Shown piece by piece: positions 1 through 6,429 of a stretch of DNA of 6,683 nucleotides. The notes under the pieces are model-generated. The model saw nothing but the letters and a program-made list of their open reading frames with translations, had not been told where the DNA came from and did no database searches. The stretch spans positions 1-6,683 of the forward strand of contig PMIW01000211.1 of NCBI GenBank assembly GCA_003158365.1, written 5' to 3'. The position numbers were made by a program, and so were the translations under genes. How positions within the stretch are numbered: position 1 is the first letter of the stretch; the number at the start of each line of letters is the position of its first letter. This DNA is from Ignavibacteriota bacterium (lineage in GTDB: Bacteria; Bacteroidota; Ignavibacteria; Tepidaquicellales; Tepidaquicellaceae).

Positions 1-19
1 CGCTTTCGCGGGAATGACA
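1..19. repeat. Truncated dispersed palindromic repeat (ATTCCCGCGAAAGCGGGAAT-like), cut by the window edge
   Basis: The first 19 bases, read on the minus strand, give TGTCATTCCCGCGAAAGCG. This matches one complete arm, the GAAA loop and the start of the second arm of a palindrome of the type ATTCCC-GC-GAAA-GC-GGGAAT. Repeats with this core are known as dispersed intergenic elements in several unrelated bacteria, for example the dRS3 repeats of Neisseria, which have ATTCCC/GGGAAT ends. The element begins 14 bp beyond the xerC/xerD stop codon, as expected for a 3'-intergenic repeat, and its hairpin could also help end the operon transcript. Only half is visible, so the palindrome is inferred and copy number cannot be judged. 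Confidence 0.5.
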
Positions 20-32
20 AAACGAGAAAGTA

Positions 33-995
33 TCACTTCGCTTTCGGGTGTGCCTGGTTATAAACTTTCTTGAGTTTTTCGGGTGTGAGATGCGTATAGA
101 CCTGTGTTGTGGAAAGGCTCTCGTGTCCGAGCATATCTTTTACTGCCCTGATATCTGCGCCCTTGTCGAGCATATGTGTTGCAAATGTATGCCTGAGTAC
201 GTGCGGTGATTTCTTTTTCATTTCGGTTACGGTGGAAAGATTTTTATTTACAAGCCTCTGCACCTGCATAGGATAAAGTTTATTACCCTTATTACCTATG
301 AAAAAGTTGTCGTAGTTTTTTATGTTGCAGATATTCCGGATTTCAATATAATTTTTCAAAGCTTTATTTGCTTTCTCGCCGTACGGGATTATTCTTTCCT
401 TCGAGCCTTTGCCGAGTACTTTAATGGTTTTACTCTGAAAATTTATATTCTGGATTTTGAGGTTAATCAGTTCTGTAAGACGAATACCCGTGCTGTAAAA
501 GAGCTCCATTATTGCTTTATCGAGAATGCTGATATCGATTGTTTTCGCACCTTCCAGCAGTTTTTCCATATCGGATTCGGTAACAAAATACGGAAGATTC
601 TTCGCTCTCTTCGGGAAAATCAATACAGATGCGGGATTGATATCAATGAATTTTCTCTTTTTCAGATACTTGAAAAATGATTTTAGCGTCGATATTTTTC
701 TTGAAATGGATTTTGTATTATACTTTTTTACTTTTTTGATGTCGATTTTTTCTTCGAGAAGTAATTCCGAGATGAACGATTTAATATCGCGTTTTGTAAC
801 CGACTTAATATCATAAATAAATTTTTCAGGAAACTGACACGAAGAATCTTTATAGGTTCTGAATAGAAAATTCAGAAATTGCTTTAAATCGTTATGATAA
901 GATATTACCGTATTGCCGGAAAAATTTCCTGCAACACGGATGAAATTCAGATATTCTTCGATGTACTCTACAAAATATTTTGAATTATTTTTCAA
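33..995 (-). CDS. xerC: Tyrosine recombinase, XerC/XerD family
   Basis: This is a site-specific tyrosine recombinase, most likely one of the Xer pair that resolves chromosome dimers at dif in the cytoplasm. The N-terminal SAM-like core-binding domain spans about residues 8-115 and the catalytic domain about 135-315. All six catalytic residues are visible: R172 (GIRLTE), K196 (GKGSKER), H265 and R268 (SPHVLRHTFATH), H291 (LGHESLSTTQ) and nucleophile Y300 (VYTH). At 320 aa it is slightly longer than usual Xer proteins (about 295-305 aa); the extra residues are Lys-rich segments near 46-64 and 80-94. The start is TTG at 993-995, overlapping the topA end by 11 nt. The next in-frame ATG is codon 143, well inside the catalytic domain, so a non-ATG start is forced. 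AGAGGAAG lies just upstream but very close to the TTG. Coupled translation with topA is likely. XerC and XerD cannot be told apart here; the symbol follows the common topA-xerC neighbourhood. Confidence 0.9.
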   Translation of the reverse strand: MKNNSKYFVEYIEEYLNFIRVAGNFSGNTVISYHNDLKQFLNFLFRTYKDSSCQFPEKFIYDIKSVTKRDIKSFISELLLEEKIDIKKVKKYNTKSISRKISTLKSFFKYLKKRKFIDINPASVLIFPKRAKNLPYFVTESDMEKLLEGAKTIDISILDKAIMELFYSTGIRLTELINLKIQNINFQSKTIKVLGKGSKERIIPYGEKANKALKNYIEIRNICNIKNYDNFFIGNKGNKLYPMQVQRLVNKNLSTVTEMKKKSPHVLRHTFATHMLDKGADIRAVKDMLGHESLSTTQVYTHLTPEKLKKVYNQAHPKAK

Positions 996-3300
996 CTTCC
1001 TCTAAGACTGCTTTAGTCTTACATTTTGGGCAATACAAAAACTTGCCGTCTTTTTTTGTTTCCTTGCTTACAAGGTAATTATTATCGCAGTTCGGACATT
1101 TTTCCAGAACAGGTAATGAGTTTTCGATGAAATCGCAGTCTGGATATCTCGAGCATCCGTAAAACTGCCTTTTGGTTTTTCCGCCGCGTCTCGATACAAG
1201 CTCGCCTTCGTTGCATTTCGGGCATTTTATTCCGAGTGTCATTGGCTTAATGCCTTTACATTTGGGATAGTTGCTGCATCCGTAGAATTTCCCGTAGCGT
1301 CCGACTTTTTCGAGCATATCTGCGCCGCATAGGTCGCATTTAATATTTCCGGCTACTTTTGGCTCTGAAGGATGCTCTTCGACTGATTGAGTTGCTTTGC
1401 ACTTTGGATATCTTTCACAGGTCAGGAACTGTCCGTTCCTTCCCCACTTCTTAATCATTACAGCACCTGTTTCAGCTCCGCATTCAGGACATACGATATC
1501 TGTTTTTATCGTGAGTTCCTTTTTGATATTCGGTGCTGATGCTTCTGCTTCCAGTAAGTCTTTATTAAAAGGAATGAAGAAATCATCGAGAACTTTTTTA
1601 TATGTGGATTCGCCGTTTGCAATAGTATCGAGTTCTTCTTCCATTTCGGCAGTGAACTTTGTATTTATTACATCATAAAAATGCTCGGCGAGAATTTTAT
1701 TTACTGCAATACCAAGTGTTGTTGCGTATAATCGCCTTTCCAGGAGGTCCACATATTTCCTGTCTATCACTGTAGATACAATCGATGCGAATGTACTCGG
1801 TCTTCCGATTCCAAGTGCATCTAATTGTTTAATCAAACTGCTTTCTGTATACCGCGGCGGAGGATTTGTAAAATGCTGGTCTTTCATAAGGCTCAGTGCT
1901 TTTACAAAATCATCTTTGTTCAAATCTATTGGAATTGCCGATAAATCTTCATCATCACCGTTACCGTTAATTGATTCTTCCTTTGACTCTGCATACACTT
2001 TCAGGAAACCGCTGAATTTTACTTCTCTTCCCGTAGCTTTAAAATAATATTCTATCTGCGTTCCGCCCGGACTAAGTGCTTTTATTGTTACTGTCTTCTG
2101 TTCAAATAACGCAGATGACATCTGGGATGCTAAAAATCTTTTCCAGATAAGAGTGTAAAGTGACAGAAGATTCTTATCGAGTTTCTTCAGGTCTTCCGGT
2201 TTTCTGAATACATCAGTCGGTCTTATTGCTTCGTGTGCATCCTGTACATTTTTTGCTTTACCGTTAACGGGTTTATTATTGGTTGATATATATTCTTTTC
2301 CGTAATTTTTTTCTATGAAATCTTTTGCGGAATTAACTGCTTCCTGTCCGACCCTTGTCGAATCTGTTCTCATATAAGTGATTAATCCGACACTGCCTTC
2401 GTCTTTGTTGATTTCAACGCCTTCATAGAGCTTCTGAGCAAGCATCATCGTTCTCTTGGGTGAAAACCCGAGGTTTGTGGATGCGGTCTGCTGGAGTACG
2501 CTGGTTGTAAAAGGAAGAGGAGGATTTTTCTTAACATCTTTTACCTGAATGTCTTCTACTTTAAACTTATTATTTTTTAAATCTTCCAGAATCTTGTGCG
2601 CTCTTTCGATATTTTCAATGCGCGGTTCTTCGCCATTGAATTTCAGAATATCCTCATTAATTTTAAACAGTTTTGCATTGAATGCTTTTGTATTTCCGGA
2701 AAGTTTGGAGAAAATCCCGTCTATAGACCAGTATTCTTTCGGCTTGAAATTTTTAATTTCCTCTTCACGCTCGCAAATCAGTTTCACGGCAACGGACTGA
2801 ACCCTGCCTGCCGATAATCCGAAATAAAATGTTTTCCATAGGAACGGGCTTACTTTGTATCCGAGTATCCTGTCCATGACCCTGCGCGCCATTTGTGAAG
2901 AAACGAGGTTCTCATCCACATCGCGTGGATTTTCCATCGCAGAACTGACACCTGTCTTTGTGATTTCATTAAATAGAACACGTTTGATATTTTTATTGAT
3001 AGGATATATCTCTTCCGCTATATCCGATGCAATAGCTTCCCCTTCTCTATCAGGGTCAGTCGCTATGAATATCTTTTCGGCTTTTTTAGCGTGGTCCTTT
3101 AATATTTTTATTAACTGTGCTTTCCCGTCTATAACTTCATAAGTCGGTTTATATCCGTTTTCAAGGTCAACGCTTATTTTATTCTTGGGTAAATTCTTGA
3201 GATGCCCGACGGTTGCCTCTACAACATAATCATTGCCAAGATATTTTTTTATTGTCTTTGCCTTTGAAGGTGACTCTACTATGACTAAATTTTTGCTCAT
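985..3300 (-). CDS. topA: DNA topoisomerase I (type IA)
   Basis: This type IA topoisomerase relaxes negatively supercoiled DNA by forming a 5'-phosphotyrosine link to one strand. The N-terminal TOPRIM domain (about residues 3-100) carries E9 in VESPSKAKTI and the metal-binding acidic residues D82 and D84 in TDPDREGEA. The central toroid domain contains the active site GLITYMRTDS with nucleophile Y309 and adjacent R311, followed by DAHEAIRPT (354-362) and the conserved GIGRPSTFA (497-505). The C-terminus has four C4 zinc ribbons: C604/C607/C628/C634, C655/C658/C675/C681, C693/C696/C716/C722 and C735/C738/C757/C760. At 771 aa it is complete and of ordinary length for a TopA with several zinc fingers. 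ATG at 3298-3300 begins MSKNLVIVESPSKAK, the usual family N-terminus. AGGA lies about 14 nt upstream, too far to be a good ribosome binding site. The gene follows the DUF494 gene by 22 bp and overlaps the recombinase gene by 11 bp. Confidence 0.98.
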   Translation of the reverse strand: MSKNLVIVESPSKAKTIKKYLGNDYVVEATVGHLKNLPKNKISVDLENGYKPTYEVIDGKAQLIKILKDHAKKAEKIFIATDPDREGEAIASDIAEEIYPINKNIKRVLFNEITKTGVSSAMENPRDVDENLVSSQMARRVMDRILGYKVSPFLWKTFYFGLSAGRVQSVAVKLICEREEEIKNFKPKEYWSIDGIFSKLSGNTKAFNAKLFKINEDILKFNGEEPRIENIERAHKILEDLKNNKFKVEDIQVKDVKKNPPLPFTTSVLQQTASTNLGFSPKRTMMLAQKLYEGVEINKDEGSVGLITYMRTDSTRVGQEAVNSAKDFIEKNYGKEYISTNNKPVNGKAKNVQDAHEAIRPTDVFRKPEDLKKLDKNLLSLYTLIWKRFLASQMSSALFEQKTVTIKALSPGGTQIEYYFKATGREVKFSGFLKVYAESKEESINGNGDDEDLSAIPIDLNKDDFVKALSLMKDQHFTNPPPRYTESSLIKQLDALGIGRPSTFASIVSTVIDRKYVDLLERRLYATTLGIAVNKILAEHFYDVINTKFTAEMEEELDTIANGESTYKKVLDDFFIPFNKDLLEAEASAPNIKKELTIKTDIVCPECGAETGAVMIKKWGRNGQFLTCERYPKCKATQSVEEHPSEPKVAGNIKCDLCGADMLEKVGRYGKFYGCSNYPKCKGIKPMTLGIKCPKCNEGELVSRRGGKTKRQFYGCSRYPDCDFIENSLPVLEKCPNCDNNYLVSKETKKDGKFLYCPKCKTKAVLEEVEK

Positions 3301-3322
3301 TTATGTTTATGTAATCCTGTTT

Positions 3323-3781
3323 TTAATTTATTGTATCGTTATTTTGTAATATCATTCTACTTAAAACATCCGATTTATTTTCAGTGTTTAAAATAAAAGA
3401 GGAAATAAATTTTTTCAAATCTGTTATATTAATTTTCTGGTATCCCGATAAAATAACTCTTTCTATAACCAAATCAATATCCAAATCGTTCAGCAAGCCC
3501 AGTTCCCTCAGCAGGAGCAGATAGCCTTTTGCATCTACGGAGAAGATTTTATTTTCAGCAATATTGAAAAACCTGTGAGACCTTGTTTTTACGATTTCAT
3601 TTTCAAAAATCAGTTCACCCTCATCCAGTTTTGAAAAAATCCAGGCGAATGCCGTATTGATTTCAGAATCGGAATATCCTTTATCAGTCAGGCTGTTAAT
3701 GTTAATATCGTTTAACTGCTTTATTTCCTTTATCTCGCTTAAAATATAAACTATTATTTCAATTACTTTGTCCTGCATCAT
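3323..3781 (-). CDS. smg: DUF494/Smg family protein
   Basis: This 152-aa, probably cytoplasmic protein of unknown biochemical function fits the DUF494 (Smg) family in length and pattern. It has an N-terminal helix (DKVIEIIVYILSEI, 4-17), then LTDKGYSDSEINTAFAWIFS (31-50), matching the family's L..GF...EI..AL.WL motif. A central segment R70..F..E76..I..D83..GYLLLL..LGLL follows, and then the C-terminal acidic-helix region DIDLVIERVIL (101-111) and ITDLKKFISSFIL (119-131). Two ATGs occur in tandem (3779-3781 and 3776-3778) and either could be used. The start lies inside the 3' end of ybeY, a 23-nt overlap that suggests translational coupling; only a weak GAAAG precedes it. The topA gene follows 22 bp downstream. 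In E. coli smg sits beside yrdD, which encodes a topoisomerase-like zinc finger protein, so proximity to topoisomerase sequence recurs. The family match is from recognised pattern only; the gene symbol rests on family membership. Confidence 0.82.
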   Translation of the reverse strand: MMQDKVIEIIVYILSEIKEIKQLNDININSLTDKGYSDSEINTAFAWIFSKLDEGELIFENEIVKTRSHRFFNIAENKIFSVDAKGYLLLLRELGLLNDLDIDLVIERVILSGYQKINITDLKKFISSFILNTENKSDVLSRMILQNNDTIN

Positions 3782-4208
3782 CTTTCAGTTTTTTTAAATA
3801 TAAATTTTCTTTCTTCCTCATAAGAGCTTTCTGTGATTTATCCGAGTCCTTAAATCCGCATAAGTGCAATATGCCGTGTATCACCACTCTCAATAACTCG
3901 TTTTCAAAATGAGTTCTAAACCGTTTCGAATTTTTAAGTATGGTATCAATTGATATCAGAATATCGCTGTCAATACTGTTAACATCATTTCCGTAATAAA
4001 AAGTCAAAATATCCGTTTCATAATCATGCGCGAGATATTTTTTATTAAAAGTTCTTATCTCTTTATCATTGCAAAACCTGATATTTATTGTACCACACAC
4101 AACTTTTTCATCCCTTAAAATTACAGGAATGATTTTCCTGACAAGTTTTTTAAAATTATTTTTTTCTAAGTGTGGAATTACACTATCAAAAAGAAAATTG
4201 ACTACCAA
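3759..4208 (-). CDS. ybeY: Endoribonuclease YbeY (16S rRNA 3'-end maturation factor)
   Basis: YbeY is a metal-dependent single-strand endoribonuclease involved in 16S rRNA 3' maturation and ribosome quality control. The 149-aa product shows the family landmarks: INIRFCNDKEI (41-51), the YLAHDYETDILTF segment (58-70, usually YR..D..TDVLSF), DILISIDT (82-89) and the metal site HGILHLCGFKD (111-121). Ligands H111 and H115 are present. The third position of the canonical HGxLHLxGYDH site is not His; D121 is the likely substitute, as I recall from Bacteroidetes members (CGxxDK). The tail LMRKKENLYL matches the family's ending M..E..... The start is TTG at 4206-4208. No in-frame ATG occurs until codon 130, and beginning at TTG gives the usual short lead-in to VNFLFD. 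The same frame runs upstream to the previous gene's TAA only seven codons away. There is no clear Shine-Dalgarno sequence. Confidence 0.93.
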   Translation of the reverse strand: MVVNFLFDSVIPHLEKNNFKKLVRKIIPVILRDEKVVCGTINIRFCNDKEIRTFNKKYLAHDYETDILTFYYGNDVNSIDSDILISIDTILKNSKRFRTHFENELLRVVIHGILHLCGFKDSDKSQKALMRKKENLYLKKLKDDAGQSN

Positions 4209-4226
4209 TTTAATTATAGGTTTGTG

Positions 4227-4661
4227 TTAATCTTTTGTTGATTCTACCACTGAAAGCGCAACGGCAGCTAAAAGTTTTTCAGAACTCAGCTCCATGAAAT
4301 CTTTATTCAATAATTCCTTTTTAACATTAGAATACAGCGAGCAATCACCCTGCTTGGAAATAATCAGTCCCGAAATCTTATCATCGGATTCCGCTATAAA
4401 AATCACCTCTTCGAGCATATTGCTTAATATAAATCCATCGCAGGACTGCAATTGTAAATGAGCATTATCAGTATATACGGAAACCAACCCGGTATTTCCC
4501 TCTTCGAAGAACAGATTAAGCGATATAAAGTTTTTGTTCTTTATATTCCTGATTTTCAGAGAAAGGCAATCGTCCTGGTCCTCAAACGGATTTTCAAACA
4601 AAGATTCAATCTTTTTCGCAGACTCTCTGTTTAATAAATTATATTTTTCGTCAGTACTCAA
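4227..4661 (-). CDS. Conserved-looking hypothetical protein, 144 aa
   Basis: I do not recognise this protein. It has no signal peptide, no long hydrophobic segment, and no metal-binding or nucleotide-binding motif I can name. The composition suggests a small soluble alpha/beta protein. There is an amphipathic helix near 10-22, probable strands at 33-39, 43-51, 57-64 and 66-71, a helix near 79-86, a strand at 97-102 and a C-terminal helix around 126-139 (EKLLAAVALSVVE). The N-terminal half is acidic (ENPFEDQDD, 22-30). It sits 18 bp ahead of ybeY in the same reading frame and appears to be the first gene of the ybeY-smg-topA-xer cluster. The start is TTG at 4659-4661: an in-frame TAA lies four codons upstream (4671-4673), and the next ATG is near codon 82. 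No Shine-Dalgarno sequence precedes the TTG, and a 17-codon ORF with a better one overlaps it, so the true N-terminus is uncertain. I cannot tell whether its function relates to its neighbours. Confidence 0.72.
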   Translation of the reverse strand: MSTDEKYNLLNRESAKKIESLFENPFEDQDDCLSLKIRNIKNKNFISLNLFFEEGNTGLVSVYTDNAHLQLQSCDGFILSNMLEEVIFIAESDDKISGLIISKQGDCSLYSNVKKELLNKDFMELSSEKLLAAVALSVVESTKD

Positions 4662-4704
4662 ATAACAATTTTAATAATATATCCGGAATAAAATAATTTT
4701 GCAT
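4651..4704 (-). other. Short upstream ORF (17 codons) overlapping the start of the 144-aa gene
   Basis: ATG at 4702-4704 is preceded by AAAAGG with 6 nt between GG and ATG, one of the better Shine-Dalgarno matches in the window. It opens a frame encoding MQNYFIPDILLKLLFEY and stops at TGA (4651-4653), 11 nt inside the 144-aa gene. The downstream gene lies in the +1 frame relative to this ORF. It could be a leader whose translation delivers ribosomes to the weak TTG start. Alternatively it could be the true N-terminus of the gene, separated by a +1 frameshift or a one-base sequence error, because the joined product would read naturally through LLKLLFE into TDEKYNLL. It could also be chance in AT-rich DNA. 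Confidence 0.3.
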
Positions 4705-4721
4705 TTATAACCTTTTAAAAT

Positions 4722-4750
4722 ATAACAATTTGCCTAATTAAAAAAGGCAA
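4722..4750 (-). promoter_or_regulatory. Possible sigma70-like promoter for the ybeY-topA-xer cluster
   Basis: On the minus strand TTGCCT (4745-4750; 4 of 6 matches to TTGACA) is followed after exactly 17 nt by TGTTAT (4722-4727; 4 of 6 to TATAAT). It lies about 60-70 bp ahead of the first gene of the cluster, in the only sizeable gap before the operon. The match is weak, and in AT-rich DNA such pairs arise by chance. I do not see the Bacteroidetes TTTG / TAnnTTTG consensus in this gap. Confidence 0.22.
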
Positions 4751-4751
4751 A
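4729..4751 (-). terminator. 7-bp inverted repeat, weak terminator candidate after the hydrolase gene
   Basis: The arms TTTGCCT (4729-4735) and AGGCAAA (4745-4751) are perfect inverted repeats with a 9-nt AT-only loop. They begin about 38 nt downstream of the hydrolase stop codon. On the minus-strand transcript the hairpin is followed by UUGUUAUAUUUU, which is U-rich but interrupted, so intrinsic termination is possible but weak. The promoter-like TTGCCT lies in the upstream arm, so the repeat could instead be an operator. Confidence 0.35.
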
Positions 4752-4789
4752 ATATCATAAGAATTTGACTATATCTAAAAATCGGCATA

Positions 4790-6313
4790 TTAATCGACTT
4801 TATCGAACTCATATTCCATAAAATCGATGTTATCATTTACCTTTATTACAACAGATATCACTTTTCCGTTTTTTACATTAAAAGTAATAACTTTGGCTCC
4901 CCAGCCGGGATGATTATATACACCGAAAAAATTATTCTGTTTTAGCGGATAAAGTGATGCAACCAGGAACGGGTGTTTTGAAAAATGAATGTTCAGCTGT
5001 CCTTCTTCATTTTTAATTTCAATATTACCGTAAGCTGTATTGAAGTATTTACCCGAATAATCATTTAAGGAAAGTTCGGGCTTATTATTCTGATGTACAA
5101 TATCCATTTCCCCGTCATAATATTTTTTATCTTCATTAAAGTTTTGCATAAAACCGTCATAAAAAATATTGCTGAAATTCCTGTAAGGAAGTTTTAGATA
5201 AGACTCGATTATCTGGTATTTAAGTGCTTCATAAAAATAATTAGCATCTGTATTTGTAAATACTGCAATTCCGAGTTTTTCTTCAGGTAAAAAACAGGTA
5301 GATGTAACGTAGCCGTTTACTCCCCCTGTATGAGATATCAATAGCCTACTGTTATAATCTTCGACCTGCCATCCAAGTCCGTAAGTTCTGATATGCTTAA
5401 TTCCTTTGTACAAATTGTTCTGGTTCAATCCAATAGAAGTATTGGGAGTAATTGTTTTTGCAAGTACTTTATATGGTATTATTTGTTTCCCTTCGAATCT
5501 GCCGCTATCAGTCTGCATTAAAAGCCAGTTTGCAATATCTTTGGCGCAGGTACAGATACTTGCAGCCGGGCCAAGGTTATCAACTTCATCATACGGAACA
5601 GTTTTTAGAACATCATAATAATATGAATGACCTTTGGTTTTATTAAAATCATTTTCCATTACTTTTCCCGAAGTAAAAGTTCTTTGCATATTCAAATTAT
5701 CGAGAATATTTTCTTTAACATATTCTTCCCAGGATTTCCCTGTAACTAAAGGAATAATTTCCCCTGCCGTAAGAAATGCAGCATTGCAATATCCGTAGCG
5801 TGCCCTGAAGTCAAAAACAGGTTTTAAATTTCGGAAGTTATAAATTATTTCTTTTCTGGATAAATTGGAAGACCAGTTTACAAAATCCCCCTGGAAAGTC
5901 TGCAATCCCAATCTATGGCATAGTAAATCTCTTATTGTAACATACTGAGTGATTACCGAATCATATAATTTGAAATCAGGCATCCATTTTATAACTCTGT
6001 CGTCAATGGATATTTTATTCTGGTATTCGAGCAGGCATAAGGAAGTAGCTGTAAATGCTTTAGAATTCGATGCAATCATAAAAAGTGTATTCTCATCAAC
6101 TTTGTCATTAGTATTTACTTCTTTGACTCCGTAACCTTTTGCTACAACCACTTTTCCGTCTTTCACGATTACAACTGCAACACCCGGAATATTCCACTGT
6201 TTTAAAGCATTATTTACATAACTATCTAAGCTGTCGGTGATAAATGCATTTTGAGAAAAGGAATCTGCAAATATAAAAAGAAAGAATGATAGAATTAATA
6301 ATACTTTTTTCAT
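4790..6313 (-). CDS. Exported serine hydrolase, beta-lactamase/PBP-like (class C fold) with C-terminal DUF3471-like domain
   Basis: This 507-aa protein belongs to the Beta-lactamase (PF00144) family of serine hydrolases. The family includes class C beta-lactamases, D-Ala-D-Ala carboxypeptidases, D-aminopeptidases and esterases; the substrate cannot be read from sequence. A Sec signal peptide is clear: KK at 2-3, hydrophobic core about 4-16, and probable cleavage S20/Q21 in SFSQNAF. No lipobox Cys is present, so it is periplasmic or secreted. The catalytic domain spans about 25-370, with S82-x-x-K85 (ASNSKAFTA, nucleophile S82 and general base K85), the Y175-C-N177 motif (YGYCNAAF) and HTGG at 328-331 in the KTG position. 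From about 413 a separate beta-rich segment begins with LSLNDYSGKYFNTAYGNIEI, typical of DUF3471-type tails on such hydrolases. ATG at 6311-6313 is set by the signal peptide; there is no Shine-Dalgarno sequence. It is flanked by hairpins on both sides and so is probably monocistronic. It lacks a T9SS sorting tail, unlike its neighbour. Confidence 0.92.
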   Translation of the reverse strand: MKKVLLILSFFLFIFADSFSQNAFITDSLDSYVNNALKQWNIPGVAVVIVKDGKVVVAKGYGVKEVNTNDKVDENTLFMIASNSKAFTATSLCLLEYQNKISIDDRVIKWMPDFKLYDSVITQYVTIRDLLCHRLGLQTFQGDFVNWSSNLSRKEIIYNFRNLKPVFDFRARYGYCNAAFLTAGEIIPLVTGKSWEEYVKENILDNLNMQRTFTSGKVMENDFNKTKGHSYYYDVLKTVPYDEVDNLGPAASICTCAKDIANWLLMQTDSGRFEGKQIIPYKVLAKTITPNTSIGLNQNNLYKGIKHIRTYGLGWQVEDYNSRLLISHTGGVNGYVTSTCFLPEEKLGIAVFTNTDANYFYEALKYQIIESYLKLPYRNFSNIFYDGFMQNFNEDKKYYDGEMDIVHQNNKPELSLNDYSGKYFNTAYGNIEIKNEEGQLNIHFSKHPFLVASLYPLKQNNFFGVYNHPGWGAKVITFNVKNGKVISVVIKVNDNIDFMEYEFDKVD

Positions 6314-6370
6314 TTTAGATGTTATAATAATAATTATTAAAAATATGAATTAAAATCGTTAAATAAAATA

Positions 6371-6399
6371 AAAAAGGCGGCCAACAAAACCGCCTTTTT
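6371..6399 (-). terminator. Strong intrinsic terminator after the T9SS cargo gene
   Basis: The arms AAAAAGGCGG (6371-6380) and CCGCCTTTTT (6390-6399) form a perfect 10-bp stem with a 9-nt loop. The core is GGCGG/CCGCC, and on the minus strand the hairpin is followed by TTTTTTATTTTATTT. It starts 31 nt after the stop codon of the T9SS cargo gene and separates it from the hydrolase gene. The A-tract and T-tract on opposite sides would let it work in both directions. Confidence 0.9.
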
Positions 6400-6429
6400 A
6401 GAAAGAACAACAACAAACAAAAAACTATA

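Noticed and set aside
526..816. Plus-strand open frame of 96 codons inside the recombinase gene
   Set aside because: It is antisense to a gene with all six catalytic residues intact, is rich in Phe/Ser as expected of a mirrored AT-rich coding frame, and shows no motif or ribosome binding site.
1397..3142. Several plus-strand open frames of 73-95 codons inside topA
   Set aside because: All lie antisense to an intact, conserved topA gene and overlap each other in different frames; none has recognisable protein features.
4209..4226. Possible fusion or stop-codon readthrough between the 144-aa gene and ybeY, which share a frame
   Set aside because: The TAA and the short spacer fit ordinary adjacent genes, ybeY has its normal N-terminus at the TTG, and nothing such as a recoding hairpin is visible. 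Sharing a frame has a one-in-three chance.
131..4420. Recurrent CGAGCATAT string (near 137, 165, 1312 and 4413) considered as a dispersed motif
   Set aside because: Each copy encodes Met-Leu followed by Glu, Gly or Asp in the correct frame of a conserved gene, so it reflects codon choice and not a shared site.
5406..6134. Plus-strand open frames of 61-70 codons inside the hydrolase gene
   Set aside because: They are antisense shadows of a well-supported gene with no independent evidence of coding.
4790..6313. Calling the hydrolase an antibiotic-resistance beta-lactamase
   Set aside because: The SxxK, YxN and HTGG motifs are shared by the whole serine hydrolase family, including esterases and peptidases. 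The DUF3471-like tail and lack of resistance-gene context do not support a specific resistance role.
6314..6370. Promoter for the hydrolase gene
   Set aside because: The 57-bp gap is almost entirely A/T. Several TATAAT-like strings occur, but none has a convincing partner element or a Bacteroidetes TAnnTTTG motif, so no site can be chosen.
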